From: Achromobacter agilis
GTDB taxonomy: Bacteria; Pseudomonadota; Gammaproteobacteria; Burkholderiales; Burkholderiaceae_B
Direction of reading: 5' to 3'
NCBI RefSeq assembly: GCF_900496965.1
Contig: NZ_UFQB01000011.1
Coordinates: 1-64,000, forward strand
Length of the DNA: 64,000 nt
Positions 8,797-17,767 of this stretch are shown here, one piece after another (within the stretch, counting starts at the first letter, position 1; every line of letters starts with the position of its first letter). The notes under the pieces are model-generated. The model saw only the letters and a list, made by a program, of their open reading frames with translations. It searched no databases and was not told the DNA's origin. A program made the translations under genes and the position numbers.

Positions 8797-9774
8797 CTAG
8801 TCCACCGAAATGTGCGCGAACTCGGCGACTTTTTTCCATTTGGCCACGTCGGCCTGGATCATGGCCTTGAACGCTTCGGGCTGATCGGCCACCACATAAG
8901 CGCCGACGCCGGCATACTTGGCCTGCACGTCGGGGGCAGCCAGCGCCTTGCGCGAGGCGTCGCTCAGTTTGGCGAGCACGTCGGCGGGCAATCCCGCGGG
9001 CGCCAGCAGGCCGTTCCACATTTCCGCGTCATAGTCCGGCAGGCCTACTTCCGCGAACGTCGGCACGTCGGGCAATTGCGCCAGCCGCGTCTTGGCGGCC
9101 ACCACGATGGGCCGTAGGCTGCCGGACTGGATGTGCGCCATCGACGACGCCGCGGTATCCCACAGGATCGGCACCTGCCCGGCGATAACGTCGTTGAGCG
9201 CGGGCCCGGTGCCGCGGTAGGGCACGTGCATCATGTCCAGCCCGGACAGCGATTTGTAGTACTCCATGGCCATGTGCGTGGCGCCGCCGTTGCCCGAGGA
9301 CGCATAGGAATACTTGCCGGGCGCGCTCTTGATCAGCGCGACGAAGGAAGCATAGTCCTTGGCCGGAAAGTTCTTGTTCACGACGATCACGCCGGGCACC
9401 CGGATGATCTGCGTAACGGGCGTGAAGTCTTTGACGGCGTCGTACGGCAGGCTCTTGTAGACGGCCGAATTGGTGCCATTGGTGCTGGAAGTGCCCAGCA
9501 GCAAGGTGTAGCCGTCGGCCGGGGCCGAAGCCACCGCCCGGGTGCCCACCGTGCCGCCCGCTCCGCCGCGGTTTTCGACCACCACGGCCTGGCCGATCTG
9601 CCTGGCCAGCGCTTCGGCGAAGATGCGGCCCACCACGTCGGAGGTGCCGCCGGGCGGGAAGGGCACGATCAAGCGGATGGGGCGGTCGGGATAGCTGCCC
9701 TGCGCCGCCGAGGTTCCAGTCACCGATACGGCCAGGACGGCCGCGGCCAGGGTCAGCCAATTGCGGATCTTCAT
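8797..9774 (-). CDS. Bug-family (tripartite tricarboxylate) periplasmic binding protein
   Basis: A 325-residue TctC-like extracytoplasmic binding protein. It has a Sec signal (MKIRNWLTLAAAVLAVSVTG, cleavage near SAAQG), then the Bug signature YPDRPIRLIVPFPPGGTSD, VVENRGGAGGTVG and HVPYRGTGPA. These proteins bind carboxylates, amides or amino acids for uptake or sensing. No TctA or TctB membrane subunit is nearby. ATG 9774 is preceded by GAGGAGACAAC. The gene sits between the ThDP enzyme and the SDR in one operon. Confidence 0.9.
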   Translation of the reverse strand: MKIRNWLTLAAAVLAVSVTGTSAAQGSYPDRPIRLIVPFPPGGTSDVVGRIFAEALARQIGQAVVVENRGGAGGTVGTRAVASAPADGYTLLLGTSSTNGTNSAVYKSLPYDAVKDFTPVTQIIRVPGVIVVNKNFPAKDYASFVALIKSAPGKYSYASSGNGGATHMAMEYYKSLSGLDMMHVPYRGTGPALNDVIAGQVPILWDTAASSMAHIQSGSLRPIVVAAKTRLAQLPDVPTFAEVGLPDYDAEMWNGLLAPAGLPADVLAKLSDASRKALAAPDVQAKYAGVGAYVVADQPEAFKAMIQADVAKWKKVAEFAHISVD

Positions 9775-9818
9775 GATGTTGTCTCCTCGCTCAGTTTTTT
9801 TCGTTTTGAGTATTCGGC

Positions 9819-11552
9819 TCAGGCGATGCGGTCGCCCGGCTTGATCTTCGCCGCCCGGCTGTCCACGCCGGGAAGCATGTGCGCGGGATCGCGCGTCACC
9901 ACGACGTCCAGGATGGTCGGACGGTCCTTGCAGGCGTAGGCGGTTTGCAGCGCGGCCTGGATGTCGGCGGGATCTTCGACGCGGATTCCGTTGCAGCCCA
10001 GCGCGCGGGCCACGTTGGCGTAGTTGGTTTCCGCGAGATCGGAGGACTGGTAGCTTCCGCTGCCGTACATCAAGTGTTGCAGCGCCTTGATGTACCCGGA
10101 GGCCGCGTTGTTGACGACGATCAGCGTAAAGGCCAGGCCCATGCGTACCGCGGTTTCCAGCTCGCCCAAGGACATATTGCAGCCGCCGTCTCCGGTCAGG
10201 CTGACGACCTGGCGGCCCGGCGCGGCGGCGGCGGCGCCGATGGCGCCCGGGATGCCATAGCCGATCGAGGCGAAACCGCGATCCGGCACGAAGCCGCGCC
10301 CGGCGCGCTTGGTATCGAACAGCAGGCCGCCCCAATGCGCGGCGAAGCCGCCGTCGGCCACGAGAATGCCGTCTTCGGGCAGCGTCGCGTTGATTTCATG
10401 CATCAGGCGGGCCATGCCGATCGGCGTCTCCGCGGCGGTCAGCTTGCCCTGCACGGATTCGCGCCATGCCTGCATGGCCTGGCTGACTTCGGCCCGGTAG
10501 TCTTCGCGTGCCGCGGACGGGGCGCCGGCCTGGGCGGCGATGCGTTCTTCCAGATCCTGCAGCGTGGCCTGTACGTCTCCCCACAGCCGCAGCGCCGGCG
10601 TGGCGGTGCGGTCGAATTCTTCGGCCACGATGTCCAGGTGGATGATGGGCGTGCCGGCGGGCAGCAGGTCGTAGCGGCGCGTGGCGACTTCGCCCAGCTT
10701 GCAGCCGACGACGAACAGGCAGTCGGACTTGGCGATCAGTTCGTTGGCGATGCGGCTATAGCGGCCGAACAGGCCGGCGTTCAGCGGGTCGCTGCAGGCG
10801 ATCGCGCCCTTGCCGCTCATGGTGTGCGCGACCGGGATGCCGAAGCGGCGGGCGAACGCCTGGACGGTGTCGGCGGCGTCGCTGATGTGGACGCCGCCGC
10901 CGCACAGCATCAGCGGGCGGGCGGCGCCGGCCAGCATGCTGGCCGCCTGCTCGAGATCGCTGCTTGCCGGCCGGCAGCGCAGCGCGGGCGCGCGGCGATA
11001 GTTGGCGCTGGAATAGAACGCGTCCGCGTCGAAGGCGTGGACCTCGTGCGCGATGTCCTCGGGGACGTCCAGCACCACGGGGCCGGGCCGGCCGCTGGTC
11101 GCAATCGCGAACGCGCGGCGCACCAGCTCCGGAATGCGCTCGATCTTCTCCACGCGCAGCACGTCCTTGACGACGGGGCGCAGCACTTCCAGCTGGCGCG
11201 CTTCCTGCGTCATGTTCTTCCACGAGTGCATCCGGTGCGAATCGCCCACCAGGGCCACCATCGCCGTGCCCGCGTTGTAGGCCTCCGCAAGCCCTGTCAC
11301 CAGGTTGGTCGCGCCCGGTCCCAGCGTGGCGTCGCACACGCCCGGACGGCCGCTGACCTTGGTGTAGGCATCGGCGGCGAAGACCGCGCAGCGCTCGTCG
11401 TTGATGAGGTTGTGGTTCAGCTTCAGGCGGCGCGCGGCGTCATAGAACGGCAGCAGCTGGAAGCCGCCCATGCCGAACATCAGGCCGACTTCATGCGCGG
11501 CAAACATGCGCGCGATGGCTTCGCCGCCCGTGATTTCCAGTTTTTCCGACAT
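9819..11552 (-). CDS. thiamine diphosphate-dependent enzyme, acetolactate synthase-like
   Basis: A 577-residue ThDP enzyme with the three-domain layout of acetolactate synthase, benzoylformate decarboxylase and their relatives. The pyrimidine-binding domain carries NDERCAVFAADAY, with the conserved cofactor-activating glutamate near residue 50. The central domain has GGGVHISDAAD. The pyrophosphate domain has the GDGG-to-NN metal-binding motif (GDGGCNMSLGELETAV ending in VVNN) near residues 465-490. The real reaction is not determined; a decarboxylase or carboligase is expected. ATG 11552 is supported by an AGGAG that overlaps the stop codon of the upstream gene, so the two are translationally coupled. 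Confidence 0.85.
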   Translation of the reverse strand: MSEKLEITGGEAIARMFAAHEVGLMFGMGGFQLLPFYDAARRLKLNHNLINDERCAVFAADAYTKVSGRPGVCDATLGPGATNLVTGLAEAYNAGTAMVALVGDSHRMHSWKNMTQEARQLEVLRPVVKDVLRVEKIERIPELVRRAFAIATSGRPGPVVLDVPEDIAHEVHAFDADAFYSSANYRRAPALRCRPASSDLEQAASMLAGAARPLMLCGGGVHISDAADTVQAFARRFGIPVAHTMSGKGAIACSDPLNAGLFGRYSRIANELIAKSDCLFVVGCKLGEVATRRYDLLPAGTPIIHLDIVAEEFDRTATPALRLWGDVQATLQDLEERIAAQAGAPSAAREDYRAEVSQAMQAWRESVQGKLTAAETPIGMARLMHEINATLPEDGILVADGGFAAHWGGLLFDTKRAGRGFVPDRGFASIGYGIPGAIGAAAAAPGRQVVSLTGDGGCNMSLGELETAVRMGLAFTLIVVNNAASGYIKALQHLMYGSGSYQSSDLAETNYANVARALGCNGIRVEDPADIQAALQTAYACKDRPTILDVVVTRDPAHMLPGVDSRAAKIKPGDRIA

Positions 11553-11565
11553 GCGGGTTTTGCTC

Positions 11566-12399
11566 CTAGTGGGTGTCGTGCGCTGCAAGCAGGGCATCGA
11601 TAAAGGTTTTCAGAGGCGTGCCGGGGCGGCCGCCGAGCTTGAGCGCCAAGGCGTTCGCGCACGAGATCACGCCTTCGTCATGGCAGGACCGGGCGTCTCC
11701 GATGCATGCGCTGCCGGCTGCAACGGTCAACGCCGGGATGCCGCGCGCTTGCAGCATCGGCAAGCGGCCCGTGCCGGCGCCGTCCTTGCCGATGCCCGCA
11801 TCGTTGAAGGTGGCCAGCCGGAGCCTCGGCGCGACGCCGTCCGTTCCCAGCGTGGCCAGGGCCTCGCCGTGGGAGGCGGTGACGGCGATGAGGCCGTCGT
11901 CTTCCGGACGCAACAGGGAGACGGAATCCACGCCGACCACCCGCGGCCGGCCGTCAGCGGCTGCTCGGAGCACGGTGCGCGATTCGGCTCTCGGGTCCGG
12001 ACGCGCCAGCGGCGGCGCGGCGTTCTCCAGCAGCCGCGCGGCTTGCGCGACGGGCATGCCGGGCTGGCACCCCAGCGCGGCCGCGAGCGTATTGACGTGG
12101 CTGATAAGGCCGTGCCGGGCCATATCGGCGCCGTCGCCGATGCGGCAGCTGCGGTAATCGGCCGCGGCGGCGGCGATGCCCCAGCGTTCCAGGTCGGCAA
12201 GGCCGGCAATGCCGGCCTGCCGCCAGCCCACGCCGGCGTCGTTGAGCACGACGGCGCGGACTTGCCCGCGCGCCGCGCAGTACGCCGCATAGCCGCCGCC
12301 ATGAGAACCCGCGATCACCACCCGGCCGGCATCCTCCGGCGCGAGTTTGGTGATGCTGTCCAGGATGCGCGCGGGCGTTACGCTGGATTGAACTTCCAT
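11566..12399 (-). CDS. unrecognised protein with a tandem internal duplication
   Basis: A 277-residue cytosolic protein that I do not recognise. It consists of two homologous halves, about residues 13-125 and 156-272. They share DSI/DSV, PEDxG, SHG (32-34 and 176-178), NDAG (53-56 and 199-202), RIGDG/CIGDA (86-90 and 232-236) and GLIS/GVIS. The glycine-rich pattern suggests an alpha/beta fold, but none was identified. It is the first gene of the operon and its stop overlaps the ribosome site of the ThDP enzyme, so a role in the same reaction is plausible. ATG 12399 lacks a ribosome site and lies inside an operator-like palindrome; the transcript may be leaderless or the start further in. No other ATG or GTG start is obvious. 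Confidence 0.75.
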   Translation of the reverse strand: MEVQSSVTPARILDSITKLAPEDAGRVVIAGSHGGGYAAYCAARGQVRAVVLNDAGVGWRQAGIAGLADLERWGIAAAAADYRSCRIGDGADMARHGLISHVNTLAAALGCQPGMPVAQAARLLENAAPPLARPDPRAESRTVLRAAADGRPRVVGVDSVSLLRPEDDGLIAVTASHGEALATLGTDGVAPRLRLATFNDAGIGKDGAGTGRLPMLQARGIPALTVAAGSACIGDARSCHDEGVISCANALALKLGGRPGTPLKTFIDALLAAHDTH

Positions 12400-12542
12400 A
12401 TTATGGATTTATTGATCATGTTGAAGCCCGGCGAGATGCATGGATCATCGCGATTCGTCGCCGCGCTACTGATAAACGGGATAGACGAAACGATTCTACC
12501 GGCCGAGATTTCAGCGGATCAATATTAAATCCATATTATGGA
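12395..12542. promoter_or_regulatory. paired palindromes in inverted arrangement, probable IclR-type operators
   Basis: TCCATATTATGGA occurs at 12395-12407 and again at 12530-12542. Extended outward, the two form a long inverted repeat: after the first comes TTTATTGATC, and before the second comes GATCAATATTAAA. About 100 bp separates the arms. The region is AT-rich against a GC-rich background, and the first copy covers the start codon of the operon's first gene. IclR-family sites often look like this, so control by the IclR protein at 7150 is a reasonable inference. Confidence 0.55.
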
Positions 12543-12642
12543 AATTAATTGGGATGGCCGGAGTTGCCGGTGTGGCGCGCTGGCCGGGCGGGGAAGGGAG
12601 AAAGAGAGGGGGCGGGCGGCATGAGGCCGCCCTGCGCGGGAA

Positions 12643-14064
12643 TTACTTTTCCCAGCCGCCGCCCAGCGCCAGGAACAGGGCGATCTGGTCGCTGCTGAGT
12701 TCGGCCTGCGACGCGGCGAGCGCGCTTTCGTTGGTGGCCAGCGTGCGCTCGGCGTCCAGCACGGTCAGGTAGTCGGTCTTGCCGTACTTGAACAGCCGGG
12801 TGGCCTGGGAGGCGGCTTCGGCGCTTTGGTCGCGCGCGGCGCGCAGGGCCGCGTCGCGGTCGAGCTGGCGGGCGTAGACCACCAGCGCGCTTTCCGTTTC
12901 CCGCAGGGCGTTCAGCACGGTGGCGTCGAAACGTGCCGCGGCGGCCTTGGTGTTGGCCTGCGCCTGCGCGATGCGGGCCTGCGCGGCGCCGGTGTTGGGG
13001 ATCGTCCAGGAGATCAGGGGGCCGACGCTCCAGCTGAAGGTGCCGCGGTCGCCGAACAGGGAGGCGGGGCCGCCCGAGGCGGCCGACAGGCCCAGCGTGA
13101 TCTTCGGATAAAGATCCCCGGTGGCGACGCCGATGCGCGCGGTGGCCGCGGCCAGGGTGCGTTCGGCCTGGCGGATGTCGGGGCGGCGGCGCAGCAGCGC
13201 GGCGCCGTCTCCGACCGGGATGGTCTCGGCCAGGCGGGGCGGGGCGGCGCATTGCAGCAGCGCGGGCGTTGCCTCGGCGGGCGTCTGGCCGGTCAGCGCC
13301 GCCAGGCGGTATAGCGCGGTGCGCTGCTGGGCTTCGAAAGGCGGCAGGTTGGCCTGCAATTGTTCCAGCTGGCTGCGCGCGCGCGTGACGTCGAGCGCGG
13401 TGCCGCGCCCGGCGCGTTGCAGCCGTTCCACCGCGTCCAGCGATGCCTTCTGCACTTGCACCGAATGCTGGGCGGAGGCCAGCTGCATGCCGGCCGAACA
13501 GATGTTGGCGTAGGCGCGGGCCGTCTCGGCGGCCACGGTGACGCGGGTGGCGTCGTAGGCAGCCTGGGCGGCTTGCGCGTCGCCGGTGGAGGCTTCCACG
13601 GCGCGGCGGATCTGGCCGAACAGGTCCAGCTGGTAGGACACGCTGGCGCCCGCGGAGTAGGACCAGCGGTTCGGGGGATCGATGCCGGGCTGCAGTTCCT
13701 GCAGGCCGGAGACGTGGCCGTAGGTGGGCGAGGCATTGACGCCGAGGCTGGGCTGCTGCTGCGCCTGCGTTTCCTGCAAGGCGGCTTGCGCGCGCTCCAG
13801 GTTGGCGCTGGTCACGCGCAGATCGGTATTGGCCGACAGGGCCTTTTCCACCAGCCCGTCCAGCACGGGATCGTTGTACAGGCGCCACCAGCGGCCGGGC
13901 ACCGCTTCCTGCTGGAACACCTTTTCCTGCGCTTGCGCAAAGGGCGCCTGCGCGCTCTGCCGCTCGGCCACCGAGTCCGCGGGCACCTGGTAGTCAGGGC
14001 CTACGGTGGTGCATCCGGCTAGCGCCAGGGCTAGCATCAGCGGCAGGAGGTTTTTGGTGTTCAT
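12643..14064 (-). CDS. outer membrane efflux lipoprotein, NodT/OprM family
   Basis: A 473-residue outer membrane factor. It has a lipoprotein signal (LALALAGC, lipid-modified Cys near residue 18), the family start GPDYQVP, then two repeats of the TolC-type domain with the typical WWRLYNDPVLDGLV and the second-half DLYPKITLGLSAASG. It forms the outer membrane exit of a tripartite pump. It is the last gene of the MarR-FUSC-DUF1656-HlyD operon, 49 bp after the HlyD gene. Confidence 0.9.
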   Translation of the reverse strand: MNTKNLLPLMLALALAGCTTVGPDYQVPADSVAERQSAQAPFAQAQEKVFQQEAVPGRWWRLYNDPVLDGLVEKALSANTDLRVTSANLERAQAALQETQAQQQPSLGVNASPTYGHVSGLQELQPGIDPPNRWSYSAGASVSYQLDLFGQIRRAVEASTGDAQAAQAAYDATRVTVAAETARAYANICSAGMQLASAQHSVQVQKASLDAVERLQRAGRGTALDVTRARSQLEQLQANLPPFEAQQRTALYRLAALTGQTPAEATPALLQCAAPPRLAETIPVGDGAALLRRRPDIRQAERTLAAATARIGVATGDLYPKITLGLSAASGGPASLFGDRGTFSWSVGPLISWTIPNTGAAQARIAQAQANTKAAAARFDATVLNALRETESALVVYARQLDRDAALRAARDQSAEAASQATRLFKYGKTDYLTVLDAERTLATNESALAASQAELSSDQIALFLALGGGWEK

Positions 14065-14113
14065 GGCAGTTACGGCTGGGCGTCGATAAAAGGGTTGAGG
14101 CCGGGAAAAGGGA

Positions 14114-15028
14114 TCAGGACGGCAGGCGGGCGTCGGCCGGCGCCTGGGCGGGCTGGGGATCGACCGACACGGTGGCGGTCTGGCCGGCCACCAGGCGCAC
14201 CCCTTGGGGCACGTCGTCGATCTTCACGCGCACCGGGATGCGTTGCGCCAGGCGGACCCAATTGAAGGTCGGGTTCACGTTGGGCAGCAGGTTCGCGCCA
14301 GTGCTGCGGTCGCGGTCGGCGATGCCCATGGCGATGCTTTCCACGTGGCCGCTGATGTGGCGCGAATCGCCCATCAGCGTCACCGTGACGGGATCGCCTT
14401 CGTGGATGCCGGGCAGCTTGGTTTCTTCGAAGTAGCCTTCCACGTAGAAGGAGCTGGAATCCACCAACGCCATCACGCCGCGGCCGGCGGTGGCGTACGA
14501 GCCCGCGCGCAGGTCCAGGTTGGTGACGCGGCCGTCGTTGACGGCGAGCACGCGGCTGCGTTCGAGGTTCAGGCGGGCGGTGTTCAGTTGCACTTCGGCC
14601 TGCGCCAGCGCGGCTTCGGTCTGCTGCAGGCGGGTCTGGCTCTGTTCCAGCGCTTCGGCCGCCACCAGCTGGCCCAGCGAGCGGTTGCGCTTGGCGTCGC
14701 GCAGCGCCTGGTCGCGCGCCACCTGTTGCGAGCGCACCGAAGCCTGGGCCTGGTCGAAGGCCAGCTGGAAGCGCGCGCGGTCGATTTCGAAGAGCACGTC
14801 GCCGGCCTTCACGTCCTGGTTGTCGTGCACGGGCACGCTGGTCACCAGGCCGGAGACATCGGGCGCGACCTGCACCACGTATGCCTTGACGCGGCCGTCG
14901 CGCGTCCAGGGTTCGACTTCATAGTGCTCCCAGAGCTGCCAGCCGGCATAGGCGGCCGCGGCGACGACGATGGCCGTCATCGCGAATTTGCCGATAGCGG
15001 CAGGGCGCAGGGCATTGGGGAGTTTCAT
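14114..15028 (-). CDS. HlyD/EmrA-type membrane fusion protein (AaeA-like)
   Basis: A 304-residue periplasmic adaptor with one N-terminal membrane anchor (about residues 15-35), a biotinyl-lipoyl-like strand region (VAPDVSGLVTSVPVHDNQDVKAGD), an alpha-helical hairpin of about residues 90-165 rich in Q, A and R, and a beta-barrel domain. The size and the LFEIDRARFQ motif match AaeA partners of FUSC pumps. I chose ATG 15028 (MKLPNALRP) because it has a GAGATAGGT ribosome site; a longer in-frame start runs into the DUF1656 gene. It links the FUSC protein to the outer membrane factor. Confidence 0.9.
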   Translation of the reverse strand: MKLPNALRPAAIGKFAMTAIVVAAAAYAGWQLWEHYEVEPWTRDGRVKAYVVQVAPDVSGLVTSVPVHDNQDVKAGDVLFEIDRARFQLAFDQAQASVRSQQVARDQALRDAKRNRSLGQLVAAEALEQSQTRLQQTEAALAQAEVQLNTARLNLERSRVLAVNDGRVTNLDLRAGSYATAGRGVMALVDSSSFYVEGYFEETKLPGIHEGDPVTVTLMGDSRHISGHVESIAMGIADRDRSTGANLLPNVNPTFNWVRLAQRIPVRVKIDDVPQGVRLVAGQTATVSVDPQPAQAPADARLPS

Positions 15029-15030
15029 AC

Positions 15031-15243
15031 CTATCTCTGGAGAAAATGCGGGGAAATGAGGGAAACGCCATACAGCAGCACCACGAACAGCGCGAGATCG
15101 AACAGCGCGGGGTGCCACACCAGGCGGTACAGCCCGGCGCGGGCCAGCACGCGGCGCACCGCCCAGGCGACGCCCAGGGTGACCACGCCCAGCACCAGCA
15201 GCCAGGGGAAGTAAATGCCGTACAGATTGAATTCGCCGATCAT
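15031..15243 (-). CDS. DUF1656 small membrane protein (AaeX-like)
   Basis: A 70-residue protein with two membrane segments (about residues 10-30 and 45-63), beginning MIGEFNLYGIYFPWLL, which is typical of DUF1656/AaeX. Members are almost always encoded between a FUSC pump and its HlyD adaptor, as here; their exact role is unknown. It overlaps the FUSC gene by 4 bp (ATGA) and ends 2 bp before the adaptor, so all three are translationally coupled. Confidence 0.9.
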   Translation of the reverse strand: MIGEFNLYGIYFPWLLVLGVVTLGVAWAVRRVLARAGLYRLVWHPALFDLALFVVLLYGVSLISPHFLQR

Positions 15244-17291
15244 GATGCTTGGCCCTCCAGCGTGGGATGGGCGGGTTGGTAGTCGGGCGCGTCGGGGAAG
15301 AAGGCGCGGCGGATGCCCACCAGGGCGACCACGGCGCGGTCGCGCGCGGCGGCGCCTTGCGGCGCGGCGGCGACGCTGGACAGCGCGCGGTCGATCTGCG
15401 CCAGGAATTCAGGCGTCTTCATCCCGACTTGCCACGCCGAGCGCGCGCGGAAGAAGCTGGCCAGGCTGTCGAGCACCGGCTTGATGGTGGGCTCGGCCAT
15501 GGGCAGGTGGCGGCGGGCGCGTTGCAGTTCGGTGATGTCGCGGCCCACGCGCAGGTCTTTCAGCGCGTCGGCGGCGACGACGTCGTCCGGGCGCTTGGCC
15601 AGCGCCAGGCGCGGCTGCAGCAGGCCGATGCGGTCCAGCATGCGGGCCGCATAGGTGTGGCGCGACGGCGTGCGCGGCGAGCTTGCCAGCATTTCCAGTT
15701 CCTTCCAGTTGGCGGCCTGGATGCGGCGCGCGCTCCAGTCGGCGCTGACCGTGCGGAAGATGGCGGCGATGATCGCCGCCGTGGCCACGCCCATGCACTG
15801 CGCGACCTGCGTGTCGATGAAGGACACGACGTCGGCGGTATTGGTGTCTTGCAGCGCCATCGTGCCCAGGAAGCCGAACAGCATGGCCATGGCCTTGCCG
15901 GCGGTGGCGGGGCGCGCAATGAAGATGCCCAGCACGAAGGCGGTGGGCAGCATCGCCAGGGCCAGCATTTCGAACGAATGGATGGCGGGCATGATGCCCA
16001 GCAGGTACAGCGCGGACAGCGGGATCGAATAGACCGTGTAGGTCAGGAACTGCATGATGCCGGGAACGGGGTTGTCCTGCGAGGCGAAGAAGCAGCTGAA
16101 GATGGCGGCCATGAGCGCGGCGGTGGCGCCGTTGCTCCAGGCCGTGCCGATCCAGAAGGCGCAGCATGCCGAAATGGCCACGCCGGCGGCCAGCGCCGAC
16201 AGCAGCGCCATGCCCTGGTCGCGGTGCAGCACCGTCTTGGGGGAGCGCTTGGAGCGGGGCGAACGCAGCGGCGCGCCTTGCAGCCCGGCGCGGATTTCGC
16301 GGCGCAGGGCCAGGCATTCGTCATAGGTGTCGATGAGTTCGCGCAGGCGCGCCATCAGGCTGGCGAGCAGGGCGTCGCGCCAGGTGGAGCGGCTGTCGAT
16401 GGACGGCGTGTGCCGGGTCACCGCGGCGCGCAGGCGCACGGCGGCTTCGTGCGTGGCGAGGGCGCCCGCGTTGATCCATTCGGAGATGTCGCGCAGCAGC
16501 GCCGACACCGCTTCCGGCAGCGGCTGGCCGCCGGCCTGCAGGGCGCGCATGCGGTCTTCCACGGCGGAGACCGTGGGGGTCAAGGATGCGATCTGGTCCT
16601 GCATGGCGCGCACCGCGCCCGAGGTCCAGCGCAGGTTGCTGGTGTCGAAGGGCACGTGCGTGGACAACAGGCGCAACTGGGTGATGTCGTTGGCCAGGAC
16701 GCGGCGGTCGCGGTCTTTCTGTTCGGCGGTCTGGCCGCTGAGCGTGTCGTGCATCCAGTTGCGGGCGTCGCGCACCGCCTTGTCCAGCTGCAGGGTCAGG
16801 GCCGGGGCCAGGCCGCGCGGCAGCACGATGCTGTGGACCAGCGTGGCGCAGACGATGCCCAGGCTGATTTCCTCGACGCGGGCGAGCGCGGTGTCGAACA
16901 CCAGGGAAGGGTCCGTTACGCTGGGAAAGCCGATCATCGCGGCGGTGTAGCCCGCCAGCATGAACAGGTACGAACGCGGCGTGCGGTCCAGCACGGACAG
17001 ATACAGGCAGGCGCCCACCCACAGCACCATGGCGGCGGTCATGACAACCGGGGAGTTCGACAGGCGCGGCACCATGTAGACCGTGGCGGCGGAGCCGAAG
17101 AAGGTGCCTGTCAGGCGGTACAGCGCCTTGGAGCGCACCGCGCCCGACCAGGGCTGGGCCACGACATAGGCGGTGGTCATGGCCCAGAACGGACGCGGCA
17201 ACCCGATGCTGTAGGCCAGGTAGAGCGCCGTGATGGCGCTCAGGTAGCTCTTCAGCGAGAAGATGGTTTCGCGGACGTTCGGCAGTTTCAC
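15240..17291 (-). CDS. FUSC-family efflux transporter (AaeB-like)
   Basis: A 683-residue protein with two blocks of hydrophobic helices (about residues 15-165 and 365-500) separated and followed by soluble helical domains, the layout of FUSC/AaeB aromatic-acid exporters. The opening FSLKSYLSAITALYLAYSIGLPRPFWAMTT is characteristic. It is the inner membrane pump of the operon, overlapping MarR upstream and DUF1656 downstream by 4 bp each. By analogy with AaeB the substrate may be an aromatic carboxylate or similar toxic acid; this is inference. Confidence 0.9.
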   Translation of the reverse strand: MKLPNVRETIFSLKSYLSAITALYLAYSIGLPRPFWAMTTAYVVAQPWSGAVRSKALYRLTGTFFGSAATVYMVPRLSNSPVVMTAAMVLWVGACLYLSVLDRTPRSYLFMLAGYTAAMIGFPSVTDPSLVFDTALARVEEISLGIVCATLVHSIVLPRGLAPALTLQLDKAVRDARNWMHDTLSGQTAEQKDRDRRVLANDITQLRLLSTHVPFDTSNLRWTSGAVRAMQDQIASLTPTVSAVEDRMRALQAGGQPLPEAVSALLRDISEWINAGALATHEAAVRLRAAVTRHTPSIDSRSTWRDALLASLMARLRELIDTYDECLALRREIRAGLQGAPLRSPRSKRSPKTVLHRDQGMALLSALAAGVAISACCAFWIGTAWSNGATAALMAAIFSCFFASQDNPVPGIMQFLTYTVYSIPLSALYLLGIMPAIHSFEMLALAMLPTAFVLGIFIARPATAGKAMAMLFGFLGTMALQDTNTADVVSFIDTQVAQCMGVATAAIIAAIFRTVSADWSARRIQAANWKELEMLASSPRTPSRHTYAARMLDRIGLLQPRLALAKRPDDVVAADALKDLRVGRDITELQRARRHLPMAEPTIKPVLDSLASFFRARSAWQVGMKTPEFLAQIDRALSSVAAAPQGAAARDRAVVALVGIRRAFFPDAPDYQPAHPTLEGQAS

Positions 17292-17764
17292 GGCTGCTGG
17301 TCCTGTTGCTGCGCGCCGGCGCCGCTGCGGCCCAGCGAAACCTTCAGGGTTTCGAAGACGCGCAGGCAGGCTTCCAGATCCGCTTCGCTGACCCCGCGGA
17401 ACAAACGGCGGCGCAGTTCGACCAGCACTTCCTCGACCTGCGCGCGCAACGCGTGGCCGGCGCTGGTCAGGTGCAGGGTCTTGGCGCGGCGGTCGTGCGG
17501 ATCTTCGCGGCGTTCCATCAGGCCGGCGGCGACCAGCTGGTCCAGCACCCGGACGAGGGAGGGGCCTTCGACGCCCAGCGCCTCGGCCAGGGCGCCCTGG
17601 CGGACGCCGTCGCCCAGGCGGCCGGCCAGGATGACAGGCCAGGCCGTAGCCTGGGAAAGGCCATAGTCGGCCAGCGCTTTGTCGGCGGCGCCGCGGTAGG
17701 CGCGCGACAGCACCATCAGGTTGGCGGTGGTGGCCATGAGTTGGGGGTCGGAGGGCGTGTTCAT
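17288..17764 (-). CDS. MarR-family transcriptional regulator
   Basis: A 158-residue MarR regulator with the winged helix-turn-helix in about residues 50-110 (QGALAEALGVEGPSLVRVLD, then the wing with REDPHDRRAKTLHLT). It is the first gene of the efflux operon and overlaps the FUSC gene by 4 bp, so it most likely represses its own operon and is released by a pump substrate. Two well-formed palindromes lie directly in front of the start codon. Length is normal. Confidence 0.9.
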   Translation of the reverse strand: MNTPSDPQLMATTANLMVLSRAYRGAADKALADYGLSQATAWPVILAGRLGDGVRQGALAEALGVEGPSLVRVLDQLVAAGLMERREDPHDRRAKTLHLTSAGHALRAQVEEVLVELRRRLFRGVSEADLEACLRVFETLKVSLGRSGAGAQQQDQQP

Positions 17765-17767
17765 GGA

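Noticed and set aside
15249-17666. Plus-strand open frame of about 805 codons
   Set aside because: It is opposite the FUSC and MarR genes and shows the same low-complexity shadow composition.
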